Origin: Pyronema omphalodes
Lineage: Eukaryota; Ascomycota; Pezizomycetes; Pezizales; Pyronemataceae
Direction of reading: 5' to 3'
Assembly (NCBI GenBank): GCA_024516155.1
Contig: JAJJXM010000007.1
Span: forward strand, 62,001 to 126,000
Length of the DNA: 64,000 nucleotides
This document shows positions 10,935 through 22,342 of the stretch, in pieces. Below the pieces are notes generated by a model. That model did no database searches and was not told where the DNA came from. It was given only the letters and a program-made list of their open reading frames with translations. A program made the position numbers and the translations under genes. The stretch's first letter is position 1. Each line of letters starts with the position of its first letter.

Positions 10935-11232
10935 GAATGGGCAATGGCAGTAATCCATCACGCATTCCATCCATCCCCGGAAAGCAGAAAGCAAGAAAGA
11001 TTGATATAAACAACATATCAATAACCTTCTGCTGTTCTTCGGGCAACGAGACAAGACCATCACGCGGTTCAAATCAGTGTCCCGAATGGGCAGTGGCAGT
11101 AGTCCATCACGCGTTCCATCCAGGGCAAGGAAAGCAGAAAGCAAGAAAGATTGATATATATGGCATATCGATAGCTTTCTGCTGTTCTTCGGGCAAAGAG
11201 ACCAGACGGTCACACGGTTGAGAGCAGTGTAC
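10935..11232. repeat. Local tandem duplication of about 149 bp in A2
   Basis: A block starting 'gaatgggcaatggcag' (10935) is repeated as 'gaatgggcagtggcag' (11084). Both run through 'agcaagaaagattgatat' and 'cttctgctgttcttcgggc'. A3 and A1 carry the block once, so this expansion is specific to A2. Confidence 0.7.
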
Positions 11233-13251
11233 CGCTACCCATGTGGGTTTGTAAGGAGTTCCCAAATGGGAGGTTCATGATAGTAATGAGAAGGGAAGGT
11301 TGAGGAGGGGTTCCATTTTGTTGGATTCAAGATAGCTCAGATTGAGCAGGAGAGAAAGAGAGAGTCGGAGGAAGGAAACGACTGGTGATTTTTTGGGATG
11401 ATCGTGAACGAAGAAACGACAAGGACGATGTGCTCGGCGACGAGAACGTTGGTCAAAGCTGGTCCTGCCCAGTCACCGGGAAGAACAGCAACCACAGGAT
11501 CCAATAGAAAATCTGTCCATCAGTTAGCATCAATCAGACCATCAGATCAGAATCCGCAACGTACCCTCTAAAACTCCAACAATCCACAAGATGCTACCAA
11601 CAGACATCTTCAACCCGGTATCCAAAGTTGGATTTTTCCAAGATCAGCCAGAACCAAAGGCAGACAGTGCATTGTAGCAGGACTGCTGCACTTTGGCTGT
11701 TAGTATCCCAAATTTGGGTTTATCGAGAGGCTTATTGCCCATATCGTTCGCCGTTCTGGAGGTCGAGATAATCGTAGGCACCAGACGGAAGAGAGGCTTT
11801 TGATGGGACGGTAGAGAGGGTAGGTCGATAATTCGTTGTAGAGTTCGACAACGTCCGGTAAAGTCCGTCGGAGTCCAGCTAGATTCGACGAAGTCCAGCG
11901 AACTCTGTGCTGAAGGTCATTCTATAACATCCGTCAGCTTTGTACTTTTCAAACCTCAAATATCTGCAAGTAGGTGGCTTTTGATACCTTAGAAAAAGAC
12001 CAAAGCAACAGACCGTTGTAACGGCGTTCAAACGGCACCACGAACAAAGCTCACCGAGCAGATGATGAAGGTAGGTACCAGGTAGCAGGTAGTTAATCCC
12101 GAGTCCCTGGATGATGATGATAATGCTGTATTAGGATCGGATCTGATCAGGAATAAGGACGCCGTCTGTGACGAAATGACATACCAGCTTGCATCATCGG
12201 GATGATGCTTAACAACACTCCATGACGCGAGGATCGTCTTCTTAAATCCAATGTTGGATACAGAGAACATTCTCAAAGACATTATAATTGCTATATTCGT
12301 AGTTAAGGCGATGGCATGGTGGGTAACGTCAATCCGACCACTGGTTTCTGGTAAGTTTTAAGGGGTTGGAAATTTTGCATAAGCGAGAAAACCGAGTTGT
12401 CGGTATGTACGAGGGAGAGTCAGAAGACGGGAACAACGTCATCGATAGAAAAAATAAGCTTTCTGGCTTAAACTTTGTGGATGGGTGATCCTCACAACAT
12501 ATCCTCGCAAGTATGATATCCTCGCAAGTATTCTTACTAATCCTACCCACAAGGTTGTTGTGCACTGCCGGTAGGGATGCTAGGAAGATGTAGCGGGTGT
12601 ATATTTCATGTAAACAGACACAGCAGAAGATGATGGATTATAGAGACGATGTAGTATTTTTCTAGGAAACAACAGAGGTTTATAAGACTGGTGTTGTAAC
12701 TAATATATATCCACCACCACGGCTATTTTCTTACTAAGCTCAAGCACGGTTATGCTGCTATGTTCGGCGTACAGAGGCCTGGGAGGAATATATGCACTAC
12801 GATTCGTTTTTTCGTTATCTCGATCAGACGATGGATGTCACCCACGATTTCGCAGCAGCGCTGTGATAAACTGGGAATGCGCATGTGATGATATCGGCTT
12901 TCATGTCCCACGAGGCTGTCTTTCGACGATGTGAGCTCCACACAACAGAGATTATCTGGATGTGATGACGGCGGAACATCGGAGATTGTCACAATGTGAT
13001 GATATGGAACTCACAATTTGATGATAACAATTCACGTGATGTCAAAATGTGATGATACTGTTGTCTCAGAGTGCAATGGAATAAATAATTATATATTATT
13101 AATACATACTTCCACCACTCCGGCCAAAAAAATAAATAAATACAAAATAATATAATGATACCAGATAAAAATAGTAAAAAATATACAAGGGATAAAAAAT
13201 AAAAATAAAATTATACAACAATTATAGGAATACAAAAGAAAGGGTATATAC

Positions 13252-13690
13252 TCAACACAAGAGGTCCTCGGCCTCCTGCCGCTACCTCTTCCTTACAGCC
13301 CTCACCTTGCCTTCCTCCACGGCTCTCCCCTGCACCTCCTGATTGTCAGTGACCTTCAGGGTTTTTTTAATAACCCGGGAAGATGACCTTCTGACAGCAG
13401 GGGCAGCTTTGGACCGCTTCGGACGAGGTAGAACTGCTGGTTTAGCTTTCGGCAAGGGCTAGTGATAGTCAGGGTTAGCAAAACACCATTGGTAAAAATG
13501 ACAATGAACTCACCGAAGGGACCACTCTGTTCATACTTGACCCATTATCCCCTTCCTCCTCCGACTTCCACTCGTCATCATTGCTAGCAACCCTCCTGAA
13601 CGTAACAATCTCTCTCGAATAACGCGAGAGACGCCTTTGGTTCGTAATCGGAAGAGTGTGTTGAGGAATGATTCCATTTTTTGGATTCAA
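13252..13690 (-). pseudogene. Small basic protein, B2 copy with premature stop
   Basis: This is the same two-exon layout, offset by exactly 6,025 bp from the B1 copy (exon 1 13514-13690, exon 2 13252-13458). I count 12 nucleotide differences over 439. One converts a CAG glutamine codon to TAG (minus strand, plus positions 13282-13284), removing the last ten residues (QRQEADDLLC in B1). Splice sites and the rest of the frame are intact, so the product could still be made in slightly shortened form. The change is C-to-T in a CpA context, the kind produced by repeat-induced point mutation, but one change proves nothing. Confidence 0.5.
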
Positions 13691-16660
13691 AAGTCGTCTA
13701 GAAAAATCAACCGGAGGACCTAATAGATATTCTGCTCATCAGTTACCATCAATTCTACTATAAGATTAGAATTCAGAACATACTCTCTATAACGCCAACA
13801 ATTCACAAGAGGTTCCCAACAAAAATCTTCCAGCCAGTGTCCAAAGTTGGATTTTTCCCGAGACTAACCAACACCAAAAGCAGACAGTGTGATGTTATGG
13901 GTTGCGTGCTTGGGTTGTTTGTAGCCCAAAGTTGGGTTTAACGAGACGCTTGTTGCCTGTGTAATTGGCCATCCTGATCTCGAGATAATCGTAGGTACCG
14001 GAAGGCAGAGAGGGTCTTCTGCGAGAAGGTGGAGAGGGAAGACCGATGATCGGTTGTGGAGAATACGTCCGGCAAAGTCCGTCGAATGCTGTCGAGGTCC
14101 GAAGAAGTTCAGAGAAGTCCATTGAAGCCCATTCTACAACATCCCTACAACATCCGTCAGCTTTATACTTTTCAAAACTCAAATATCTGCAAATAGGTGG
14201 CTTTCAATACCTCAACACAAGACCAAATGATCAGATTGCTATAACGGCGACGAAAGGGTACTACCCGCCTAGGATACAAAGTGTGGTAAGAAAGCTGAAG
14301 GTGGGTAGTAGGTAGTGTATTCTGAGTCTCTATGATGATAGAGGATACGAGATGTGGATGAATGGAGTGAGAGAAGGCGACGGAGGGAGAAGGAGGGGAG
14401 GGGGAAGCGAGGATGAGGATGAGGAAACGTGAAATGGAGGAAGAAAGGGGAGTATAAAGAGACGTGGAGAAGAACGAGGAATGGAGCACTGCGCAAGGAC
14501 AACAGAATCGGCAGGCGCATGACGATACGAATTTATTTTTCGGCTGTTTTTTTTTTGTTTTCTTTTATTTCTTGATGGTTTAAACTTGCACGCGAAAGAT
14601 GAAATGAGGCGGATAATATAAGGGAAAGGGGACGGGGAAGGGAGGAGAATAGGGAGGGCAAGGGCAAGGGCTCAAGAACTCAACGACGATGAAAGACATC
14701 ACGGTACCTCGGAAGATGATAAGGGGCCTACACTCCGTAACTAGAAGATAGCTCCGAGGTCACCCCGGCGAGCGAGGGACTTAAAACACCCCGAAGCCCG
14801 ACAATGTACAATAATATGTAGAACCCGCCATAAGCACACGGTTAGATGCGGTAATAATAAAGTAAATAAATAAATAAAACAGTTGAAGCGAAAGACGGAA
14901 TGAGAACGTCGTGAGTAAAGAAATAACATACCAGCTTTCCGTAAATGGATGATGCTTGACCATACGCCAGCGACGTGAGTATCCTGTTGTTAAATCAAAC
15001 TTTGGATAGAGAAAACATTCTCGATGGCCGTGCATTTTCAACGGCTGCTGCATAATCGGTGCCAATTGCAAATTTCCAGTTTCGGGGGTTGAGGATGTGA
15101 TGCTTTCGTAGTCGATAGATTCAATTCAACTAATATGGTTGAACATTGCTTAAGCGAGAAAATCGAGGCGATGGTACATGTGCATAGGAGTAGACAGGAA
15201 CAAATGTCATTGACGAAAAAAGAGCGTTGTAATTGATGGTGAATGGTGCATTGATAATCCTCGTGCTTCATCCTCGCAACTATGATATCCCCGCAAGCTT
15301 TCCTACTAATCCCACCATGAGGTTGTTATGTACTGCCAGCAGGAATGCCAGGAAGATGTCAAGGGTAGTTTATGTAAGTAGACAAAGATAAGAAAAACAA
15401 TAGATTCAAGAGACGAAGCGGATTTCTTGCAAAAAAAGCCAGAGGTTTACAGGACTGGTGTTGTAACGAATATATCGACCATCATAATTATGTTTTATCA
15501 GGTTTATGTCCTTATATATATACTGCTACTGTGGGTATATATGAAGGGTTACTACCCTAACACTGCACCATGCAATAGGTCTCCCCAAGAGGTCTCGTTT
15601 TTTCCGAGACAAATCTTTGGGTTATCCACCCTGAAACTTTGAGGCTTAGGCGCAGTCTCATATGGAATGTATCTATGGTCGCCGTGTTTATCTCCAAGCG
15701 AAGCTCCACTATGTAAGCTCCATGATGCTTCTTTCGCCATTAGTAGAACTACTGTACGTATGGATACGGATGCGAATGAACCCTCCTTCGAGCTGCATTA
15801 GAATTCGAAATACACGCGGATCGAACTGCGAACCAGGAACTTGGTACCGGATGCTAGAAAAAAATCATTCGGTTTTGTGAAGATAATAAAGTAATGGGAA
15901 CTTTACTATATTCTGAATGCATCACCCCGGTAGGTGATATGCCGACGTAACTGTAAAGGTTCGTAACTCATACACAGGAATGTTGCGTGATCGCTTCTTT
16001 TTTTTTCTTCACTTTTTTTTCTTTACTTCACTTCTTTACTTCTTTTTCTTTTGAATTTTTGAAAAAAATCTTTTCGTTTTATTGTGTTTTCTTTTCTGAT
16101 TTTTCTGGTACGGAATATCTGCTGGTGGAGTAGTCGGTTAGCTTATGTGTAGCGTGTATTGGTGATCCTTGGGCGTCATGCGGGAATTGCGAATATCTCG
16201 ACCGGGAGTTGAGTTGATCTTATTAATTGTGATGTGAATGTTATGCTTTTCTCAATTGTGAGATATTTGGAATCGCGGACATCGATATGAACGAAGCAAA
16301 GAAGACTCAAAGGAGAAGATCATGTTTATTACCGGAGAATATTTAATATATATCTGGAAATTAAAATGTACGCAGAAAACATTATCAGAAGTCTTAAGTT
16401 TGTGATTTTGATTGTATTATTATTAATGATATTGAAACTCCGACCCCGAGACACGTCCCGATTCAAAAACAAAAAAGAAAACACAAAAAACACAAAAGAC
16501 CAAACAGCACCGACTTCCGTGATACCTCCATTCAATCCCACCTCAAACCACATCGCAGTAGTCATCTCAGGGAGCTAAAAATGCCTCTGAACCATGCTCC
16601 AACAACGGGAAAATCTGTTTTAACAAGCATTAGCCAATTCCAAACCATCAGACGGTTATA

Positions 16661-18900
16661 ATCAAAAACGACATCAAGACATAGTTACATACCAAATAGA
16701 AGAAAAATTGCATTGCCCAACGTTGCCGAGGAACTCAAGCAACCAGACAGTGGCTGTAGGGAGTTCAGCCACAGCCACAATCATCGAGTTTTACCTCGAA
16801 TCGTTCCTTGTGGAATCGAAGGGGAAAGAGAGGGTTGATGTAATACAAAGCCTAGATGAGAATAGTTAGCATTATTATCCTCCAACAAAAACAGGGGAAG
16901 AAGGGTGCATACGGAAAACAATAACAACCAGGCCAACCCAAACAGAATGGGCAATGGCAGTAGTCCATCACACATTCCACCCAGCCCCGGAAAGCAGAAA
17001 GCAAGAAAGATTGATATAAACAACATATCAATGGCTTTCTGCTGTTCTTCGGGCAAAGAGACCAGACGGTCACACGGTTGAGAGCAGTGTACCGGTACCC
17101 ATGTGGGTTTGTAAGGAGTTCCCAAATGGGATGCTCATGATAGGCAGGGGAAGGGGAGGCTGAGGAGGGGTTCCATTTTGTTGGATTCAAGATAGCTCAG
17201 ATCGAGCAGGAGAGGAAGAGGGAGTCGGAGGAAGGAAACGGCTGGTGATTTGTTGGGATGCTCGTGAAGGAAGAAACGACAAGGACGATGTGCTCGGCGA
17301 CGAGAACGTTGGTCAAAGCTGGTCCTGCCCAGTCACCGGGAAGAACAGCAACCACGGGATCCAATAGAAAATCTGTCCATCAGTTAGCATCAATTAGACC
17401 ATCAGATCAGTATCCGGAACGTACCCTCTAAAACTCCAACAATCCACAAGATGCTACCAACGAGGGCCTTCAGCCCGGTATCCAAAGTTGGATTTTTCTA
17501 AAACGAACCAGCACCAAAGGCAGACAGTGCATTGTAGCAGGATTGCTGCGCTTTCGCTGTTTCAAGCCCAAAGTTGGGTTGTTCCAAAGGCTTATTGCCT
17601 ATATCGTTCGCCGTTCTGGGGGTCGAGATACTCGTAGGCACCGCGCGGAAGAGAGGCTTCCTCATGGGACGGTAGAGGGGTAGATCGATGATTGGTTGTG
17701 GAGATTCGATAACGTCCGACAAAGCTCGACAACGTCCGACAAAACTCGACAAAGAACGTCGGAGTCCAGCTAGATTCGACGAAGCCCAGCGAAGTCTGTG
17801 CGGAAGGTCATTCTATAACATCCGTCAGCTTCGTACTTTTCAAACCTCAAATGTCTGCAAATAGGTGGCTTTTGATACCTTAGAAAAAGACCAAACCAAC
17901 AGATTGTTATAAAGGCGATGAAACGATACCGCAAGCCTCGAATACGAGGCGTGGGTAAGAAGCCGAAGGTAGGTAGTAGGTAGCAGGTAGTTAATCCCGA
18001 ATCCCTAGACGATAATGATGCTGTATTAGAATTTGGGCTGATCAGAAACGAAAACATCGTAGATAAAGAAATAGCATACCAGCTTGCACCATCGGGATGA
18101 TGCTCGACACGCCAATGACGCGAGGATCGTCTCGTTAAATCCAATGTTGGATAAAGAGAACATTCTCAAAGACAGTATTATTGCTGTATCCGTAGTTAGG
18201 GCGATGGCATTGTGGAAAACTTCAATCCGACCACTGGTTTCTGGTAAGTTTTAAGGTTTTGGAAACTTTGCAGAAGCGACAAGATCGAGGTATTGGTGGT
18301 ATACAGTCGTGCATAGGAGTAGACAGGAAGAAATGTCATCGAGAGGAAAAATAAGCTTTTCGGCTGAAATTTTGTGAATGGGTGATCCTCGCAACATATC
18401 CTCGCAAGTATGATATCCTCGCAAGTATTCTTACTCACCCTACCCACGAGGTTGTTGTGTACTGCCGGTAGGGATGCTAGGAATATGGGACGGGTGCATA
18501 GTTTATGCGAACACATGGTCACTATAGCGAGAAAGGAGAAAGCATGGACGATTTATTGAGACGAAGGAATAGCTGTTTGTTGAACTTCTGCTTTTAGACA
18601 GAGGCAGATAGATCTGATATTGTAACTAATAAATACGTATCAACATCGTCGCAGCCTCGCTGGTTTTTCTTTTTATTTTTTATTTTTGACGATATCAAGT
18701 TTCATTAGCTATGTACTGCAAGCTACAAGTTGCGGGCTGCGAGTATGGGTATGGGTATAGGTGTGCTGCCTGCTATACATGACGGGTATACTTCCAGTAT
18801 ACGAGGAATATCCGCGAAGGGTTAATACCCTAACCGTGACAACACTCACCAGGAGTTTTCGTTCCATATGTTTGAGGTAAAGCCACTGGGCTGGGTTATT
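16661..18900. repeat. Half unit A3
   Basis: This is a third A-type unit without a following B unit. Relative to A2 it lacks about 390 bp between two related exon-like blocks. The sequence passes straight from a 'gaggaactcaagcaacc' block into 'cagtggctgtagggagttc', as expected if recombination occurred between the local duplicates present in A2 (10288-10400 and 10674-10800). Homology fades near 18,850-18,900. Confidence 0.6.
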
Positions 18901-20255
18901 TATCCCAGCAGTTCGGGTCTTGGATGGTATTAAACGGAGGATTTACATGCCGACTGTGATTTATCTCTAAAATTCCAACGAAGCTCTTTACTCGCTGATT
19001 GCTGCTCTTTGCTTACTGCTCGCTATTCGTTGCTCGAAGCTCCAAGCTCCACCAAGCTCCATCAAGCTCCATCCTTCCTTCCCGCTGCACAGCTCATCCG
19101 AACCACTCTACTCTACTCTACTCTACTCCCCGCAACATAAACCCATCATTTCTGTAAACCAACGATCCAAAACCAGTTTCTTACAATAAGCCAGTATTTC
19201 GTCCGATGTAGCTTATCAATATTTATGTAGATATAGAGATAGAGATCTCAGATACGGACTCTGGTATGATTGTACCATGGCATTGTGTTACATACTGCAA
19301 CAAAACCGAGAGATCACGATAAGCTTTATGTATATAGCGATTAATCAACGACCAACCACCAACCAGCAACCACCAGCCATCAACCATTTATCAATCCTCA
19401 GCACACCGGGTCAACGTGACGAAGTATGTGGCTCACTTTACTTATAAATCAAAAATTAATACTTCAGACCTTAAACACCCCATCCCCATCCCCCTCCCTC
19501 CATGTCATCGCTGAAGACTCGTGACATAGCTGATAGCACCCCATATCTTCGTTTCCCAGAGACCCGTAAACTGATAAACCATAAAGCCCATCCGTCGTCA
19601 TGGTGTATCTTCCCATGGATACAGTGTAGCTGTGCACGTGTAGTTTCAATGCAGTAAACGATACTATGGTGTTAAAAACCCAAACCCCAAAACCAAAGAC
19701 ACCCCTCCCCCCCCCCCTCCCCCCCGGACCACCGACTCCGCTCTACTGGTGGGGTGTTACAGTCGCATACATAAGGCCCATAAGGCTGGCTGGTGCTGGT
19801 GGTGCTGGTGGTGCTAGTGGTGATAAAGTTTCGCTTACTATGTAGGTACATAGGCGGGATCCGGCCGGTGTCGGGAAGCATATACTGTACATACTGTACA
19901 TACACCGGAAGCTTACTGCTTGCTGCTTATCGCTTACTGTGCTTAGGTATGTATGTACATAGTTGACCGTGACGGCGCTTGCTGTGTAGGCTGGGTTTTG
20001 CGGATTTGGGGGTTTGGGGATTTGGGGTTTTGGGTTTGGGGATTTTGGGATTTTGGAATGACGGTAGCGACAAAGGGGGTGGGAGTGGGAGTAACGGTTA
20101 CTATGAAGCTCTAGAGACCCGGAAGCACAGATCGGGATGAATGGAAACTCTGATTCATGATTGATGTGCTGTGCTATGCTATGTTTTAGTTTCTATGGTC
20201 ACCTGTTTTGTAGATATTGTCTGCTTGTAGACAGATCCAGTGTCCACCACTCGCC

Positions 20256-20349
20256 CCTCGTCCTTCACCCCTCGTCCTTCACCCCTCGTCCTTCACCCCT
20301 CGTCCTCGCCTCTCGTCCCTCGCCCCCCCCCCCCCCCCCCCCCCCCCCC
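20256..20349. repeat. 14-bp minisatellite plus 27-nt poly-C tract
   Basis: About four copies of a CCTCGTCCTTCACC-like unit decay into shorter CTCGTCCCTCG units and then an uninterrupted run of C. The run length is likely unstable and may be misassembled. Confidence 0.8.
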
Positions 20350-21507
20350 GTCCCTCGTCCTCGTCCTTCGCCTATAACCGGGGAATCTGAATCCCGAAAG
20401 AATTCTATTACTCGATCATAATAACAATACAATCCCTTATTATGCAGTTTCCATAGTTTCAATTTCCATCGAGTAATGCGAACCTCAATGCATGGCGTGG
20501 TACATACATAATCGCACCATAGATTCGGGTATGTATGCCGGTTGGCTGGTGGTTGTTTGGCATGGGTTGAGTTTGGCATGGGTTGGGTTGGGTTGAGTCG
20601 GGTTATGATTCTGGATCGTGTTGCGGCTGACCATCTCTTACCTATTACCTCTTCACGGCGCACGCTGCTTTGAAGTTTTAATCCATTTCCTATGATCCTA
20701 TGATTCCCCGTTTGTTTTGTTTATCTTCTATCAAAGCATGTAAAGCAATTCTTCGTATGCATAATTATATAACCACCAATCTCCTCATTATATTAACACC
20801 TACCGAAAAGCCTGGAATTAGGAATTCCTTATCATCCGTATCGTTACATATACACATCCTACCCGGGTGGGGGGGGGGGGGGGGGGGGGTGGGGGGCTTG
20901 TCTCATCTTCCATCTTCCAGCATCAATCCTCTATCTTCTATCTTGTATCACAGAAATTCCCTTCTCCTTCTCCTTCTCTATCTTCCCTATCTTCTGCCTT
21001 TCCGTACGTACAAGGATGCAGCATGAGCCGCACCCAGATCCAAAGAACACTGATCATGAGCAGCACCCGCATTTCCAATCACGGAAAAGAGAGAAAGAAA
21101 GAAAAAATAAAATAAAATAAAAGGCATCATCATCGGTTGAGAACGGACACGGCGACGGCGATGCGACAAGGGGGAGGGGGGGGGGGGGGGGTATTTTTCC
21201 AAGTGGCTATCTATGGCCACCTACATGGCATTGCTGGAACGCAATGTTTTCTTTTCTTTTGGGTAGGGAGATTCAGGCACATGAAGCTATCTATCTATGA
21301 ATGTGCGAGCTTTTTGAAAAAAAAAAAAAAAAGTTGGGTTTGGGAAGATCGATATGTTGTGTCTATGGGAAGGACCATGTAGATCTAGAAGAAAAATAGA
21401 AAAATAGAACAAGAAGAGGGAGACAGCAGCCAGCTAAGCAAGCTTAGCTTCTTAGCTGGGGTGGCGTCAGGCGTGGATAATTCTTTGCTGCAGGGACGAT
21501 TTACAGG

Positions 21508-21716
21508 CACTGGAGGACTTCCCATCGCTCTATAGCAACGGACGTGAGAGTCCATTTCACCACAAAAAAATATTTTCTATAGAACGCGAATAGAGCACTA
21601 GGATAGACAGGGGGGTCCCTACCCCCTTGTCTATTAAGATTTTCTATTGCTATCGAATAGATGAAGTTGAGGTTGTTCTATCCACCCCCAATAGAGCGAT
21701 GGGAAGTCCTCCACTG
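21508..21716. mobile_element. MITE-like 209-bp element with 26-bp inverted ends and a central hairpin
   Basis: Positions 21508-21533 and 21691-21716 are inverted repeats of 26 bp with one mismatch (core GGAGGACTTCCCATCGCTC). The ends read CA(C/G)TGGAGG. Inside, GATAGACAGGGGGG near 21602 pairs with CCCCCTTGTCTAT near 21620-21636, forming a second hairpin, and a TTTTCTAT..CGAATAG motif is directly repeated around it. I found no clear target duplication, so the element may be old or an end may be eroded. The nested palindrome is also consistent with a strong RNA or DNA hairpin. Confidence 0.6.
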
Positions 21717-22056
21717 ATATTTTTGCCTATGTATGTACAAACTACAAATAGTCGTAAGACGCTATCTATGATTCCCGTCAACAACGACAACTCAGCAATG
21801 ATGGTGAAGCTATATTCTCGATATATAATAACTAGCAGCAGCTGATAAATGCAGATGTCTTGCTATGTTATATTACCCCAGATCCGACGGTTTCGGGGTG
21901 TATGTGTATGTATGTGTATGTGTATATATATGCAGAGGGCTTGGTGACGGATGGATATGGTCCGCATCCGCATTCCATCGTAGCGTGGTTGTCTTCGGAG
22001 GAGGAGGCCTGAGATTTGAAATCGGAGAGGATGGTTTCAGTCTTTTAGAGCTAGTG

Positions 22057-22161
22057 GATCTTATCGGCTTATCGGAGGCTTCCGCGGGGTGGTAGTGGTG
22101 GTGGCAGTGGTGGGTATCGAAGCTTTGGCGTTACGTGGGGCTGGTCTAAGCTTCTAGATAA
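22057..22161. promoter_or_regulatory. GATA-factor sites upstream of allantoinase
   Basis: TTATC occurs at 22061-22065 and 22069-22073, giving two closely spaced CGATAA sites on the minus strand. AGATAA lies at 22156-22161. HGATAR pairs are the binding pattern of fungal nitrogen GATA activators (AreA/NIT2/Gln3 class), which control allantoin catabolism. A TATATA-like element follows near 22171. Binding is inferred from motif and gene identity only. Confidence 0.45.
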
Positions 22162-22342
22162 AACTTTGCTATATACCACTTTGGATAGCTCCGAGCTTCT
22201 TTTCTTTCCTCACGATCATTTTATAACTTACCATTCTTTCCCTTCCTTCAACTTTCTTTTTCTCTTCTGCTTGATCTGAGCTTTTAGGATCTCTCTTCAG
22301 TCCCGGAATCATCCAACCGAATAATCCTTAATCCAAACAACA

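Larger units (their letters stand above)
10261..16660. repeat. Repeat dimer 2 (A2+B2), without the two insertions
   Basis: This is the uninterrupted counterpart of dimer 1. It provides pre-insertion sequence at 11940-11960 for the 3.1-kb element, where the flanks join as 'gtacttttcaaacc'. It also provides it at 13015-13035 for the hAT-like element, where 'gatgataacaattcacg' is continuous. Over 439 positions of the B-unit basic-protein gene I count 12 differences from dimer 1, about 97% identity. Confidence 0.7.
1..18900. repeat. Higher-order tandem repeat array, order A1-B1-A2-B2-A3
   Basis: The same landmarks recur in the same order five times. The block around 'ccaaagttggattttt' is near 1240, 7822, 11624, 13842 and 17482. 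The block 'ttttcaaacctcaaat' is near 4689, 8131, 11947, 14170 and 17837. The block ending in an 'aggttgttgtgcactgcc'-type sequence is near 5290, 9260, 12550, 15320 and 18445. Alternate copies are closest to each other, so an A+B dimer was amplified, giving two and a half dimers. After removing the two transposon insertions the period is about 6.3 kb for the first dimer and 6.4 kb for the second. The right boundary near 18,900 is approximate, and the left end runs off the window. A subtelomeric or other heterochromatic setting is possible but no telomere repeat is visible. Confidence 0.85.
18901..22140. other. Spacer rich in simple repeats and homopolymer tracts
   Basis: No supported gene. It contains a (CTCTA)n run near 19109-19127 and a C-rich tract 19702-19725. 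There is a 14-bp tandem (CCTCGTCCTTCACC type) at about 20256-20322 running into 27 C residues (20323-20349). Other tracts are 21 G (20869-20889), 16 G (21176-21191) and 16 A (21317-21332). Open frames across these tracts are compositional artefacts. Confidence 0.7.
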
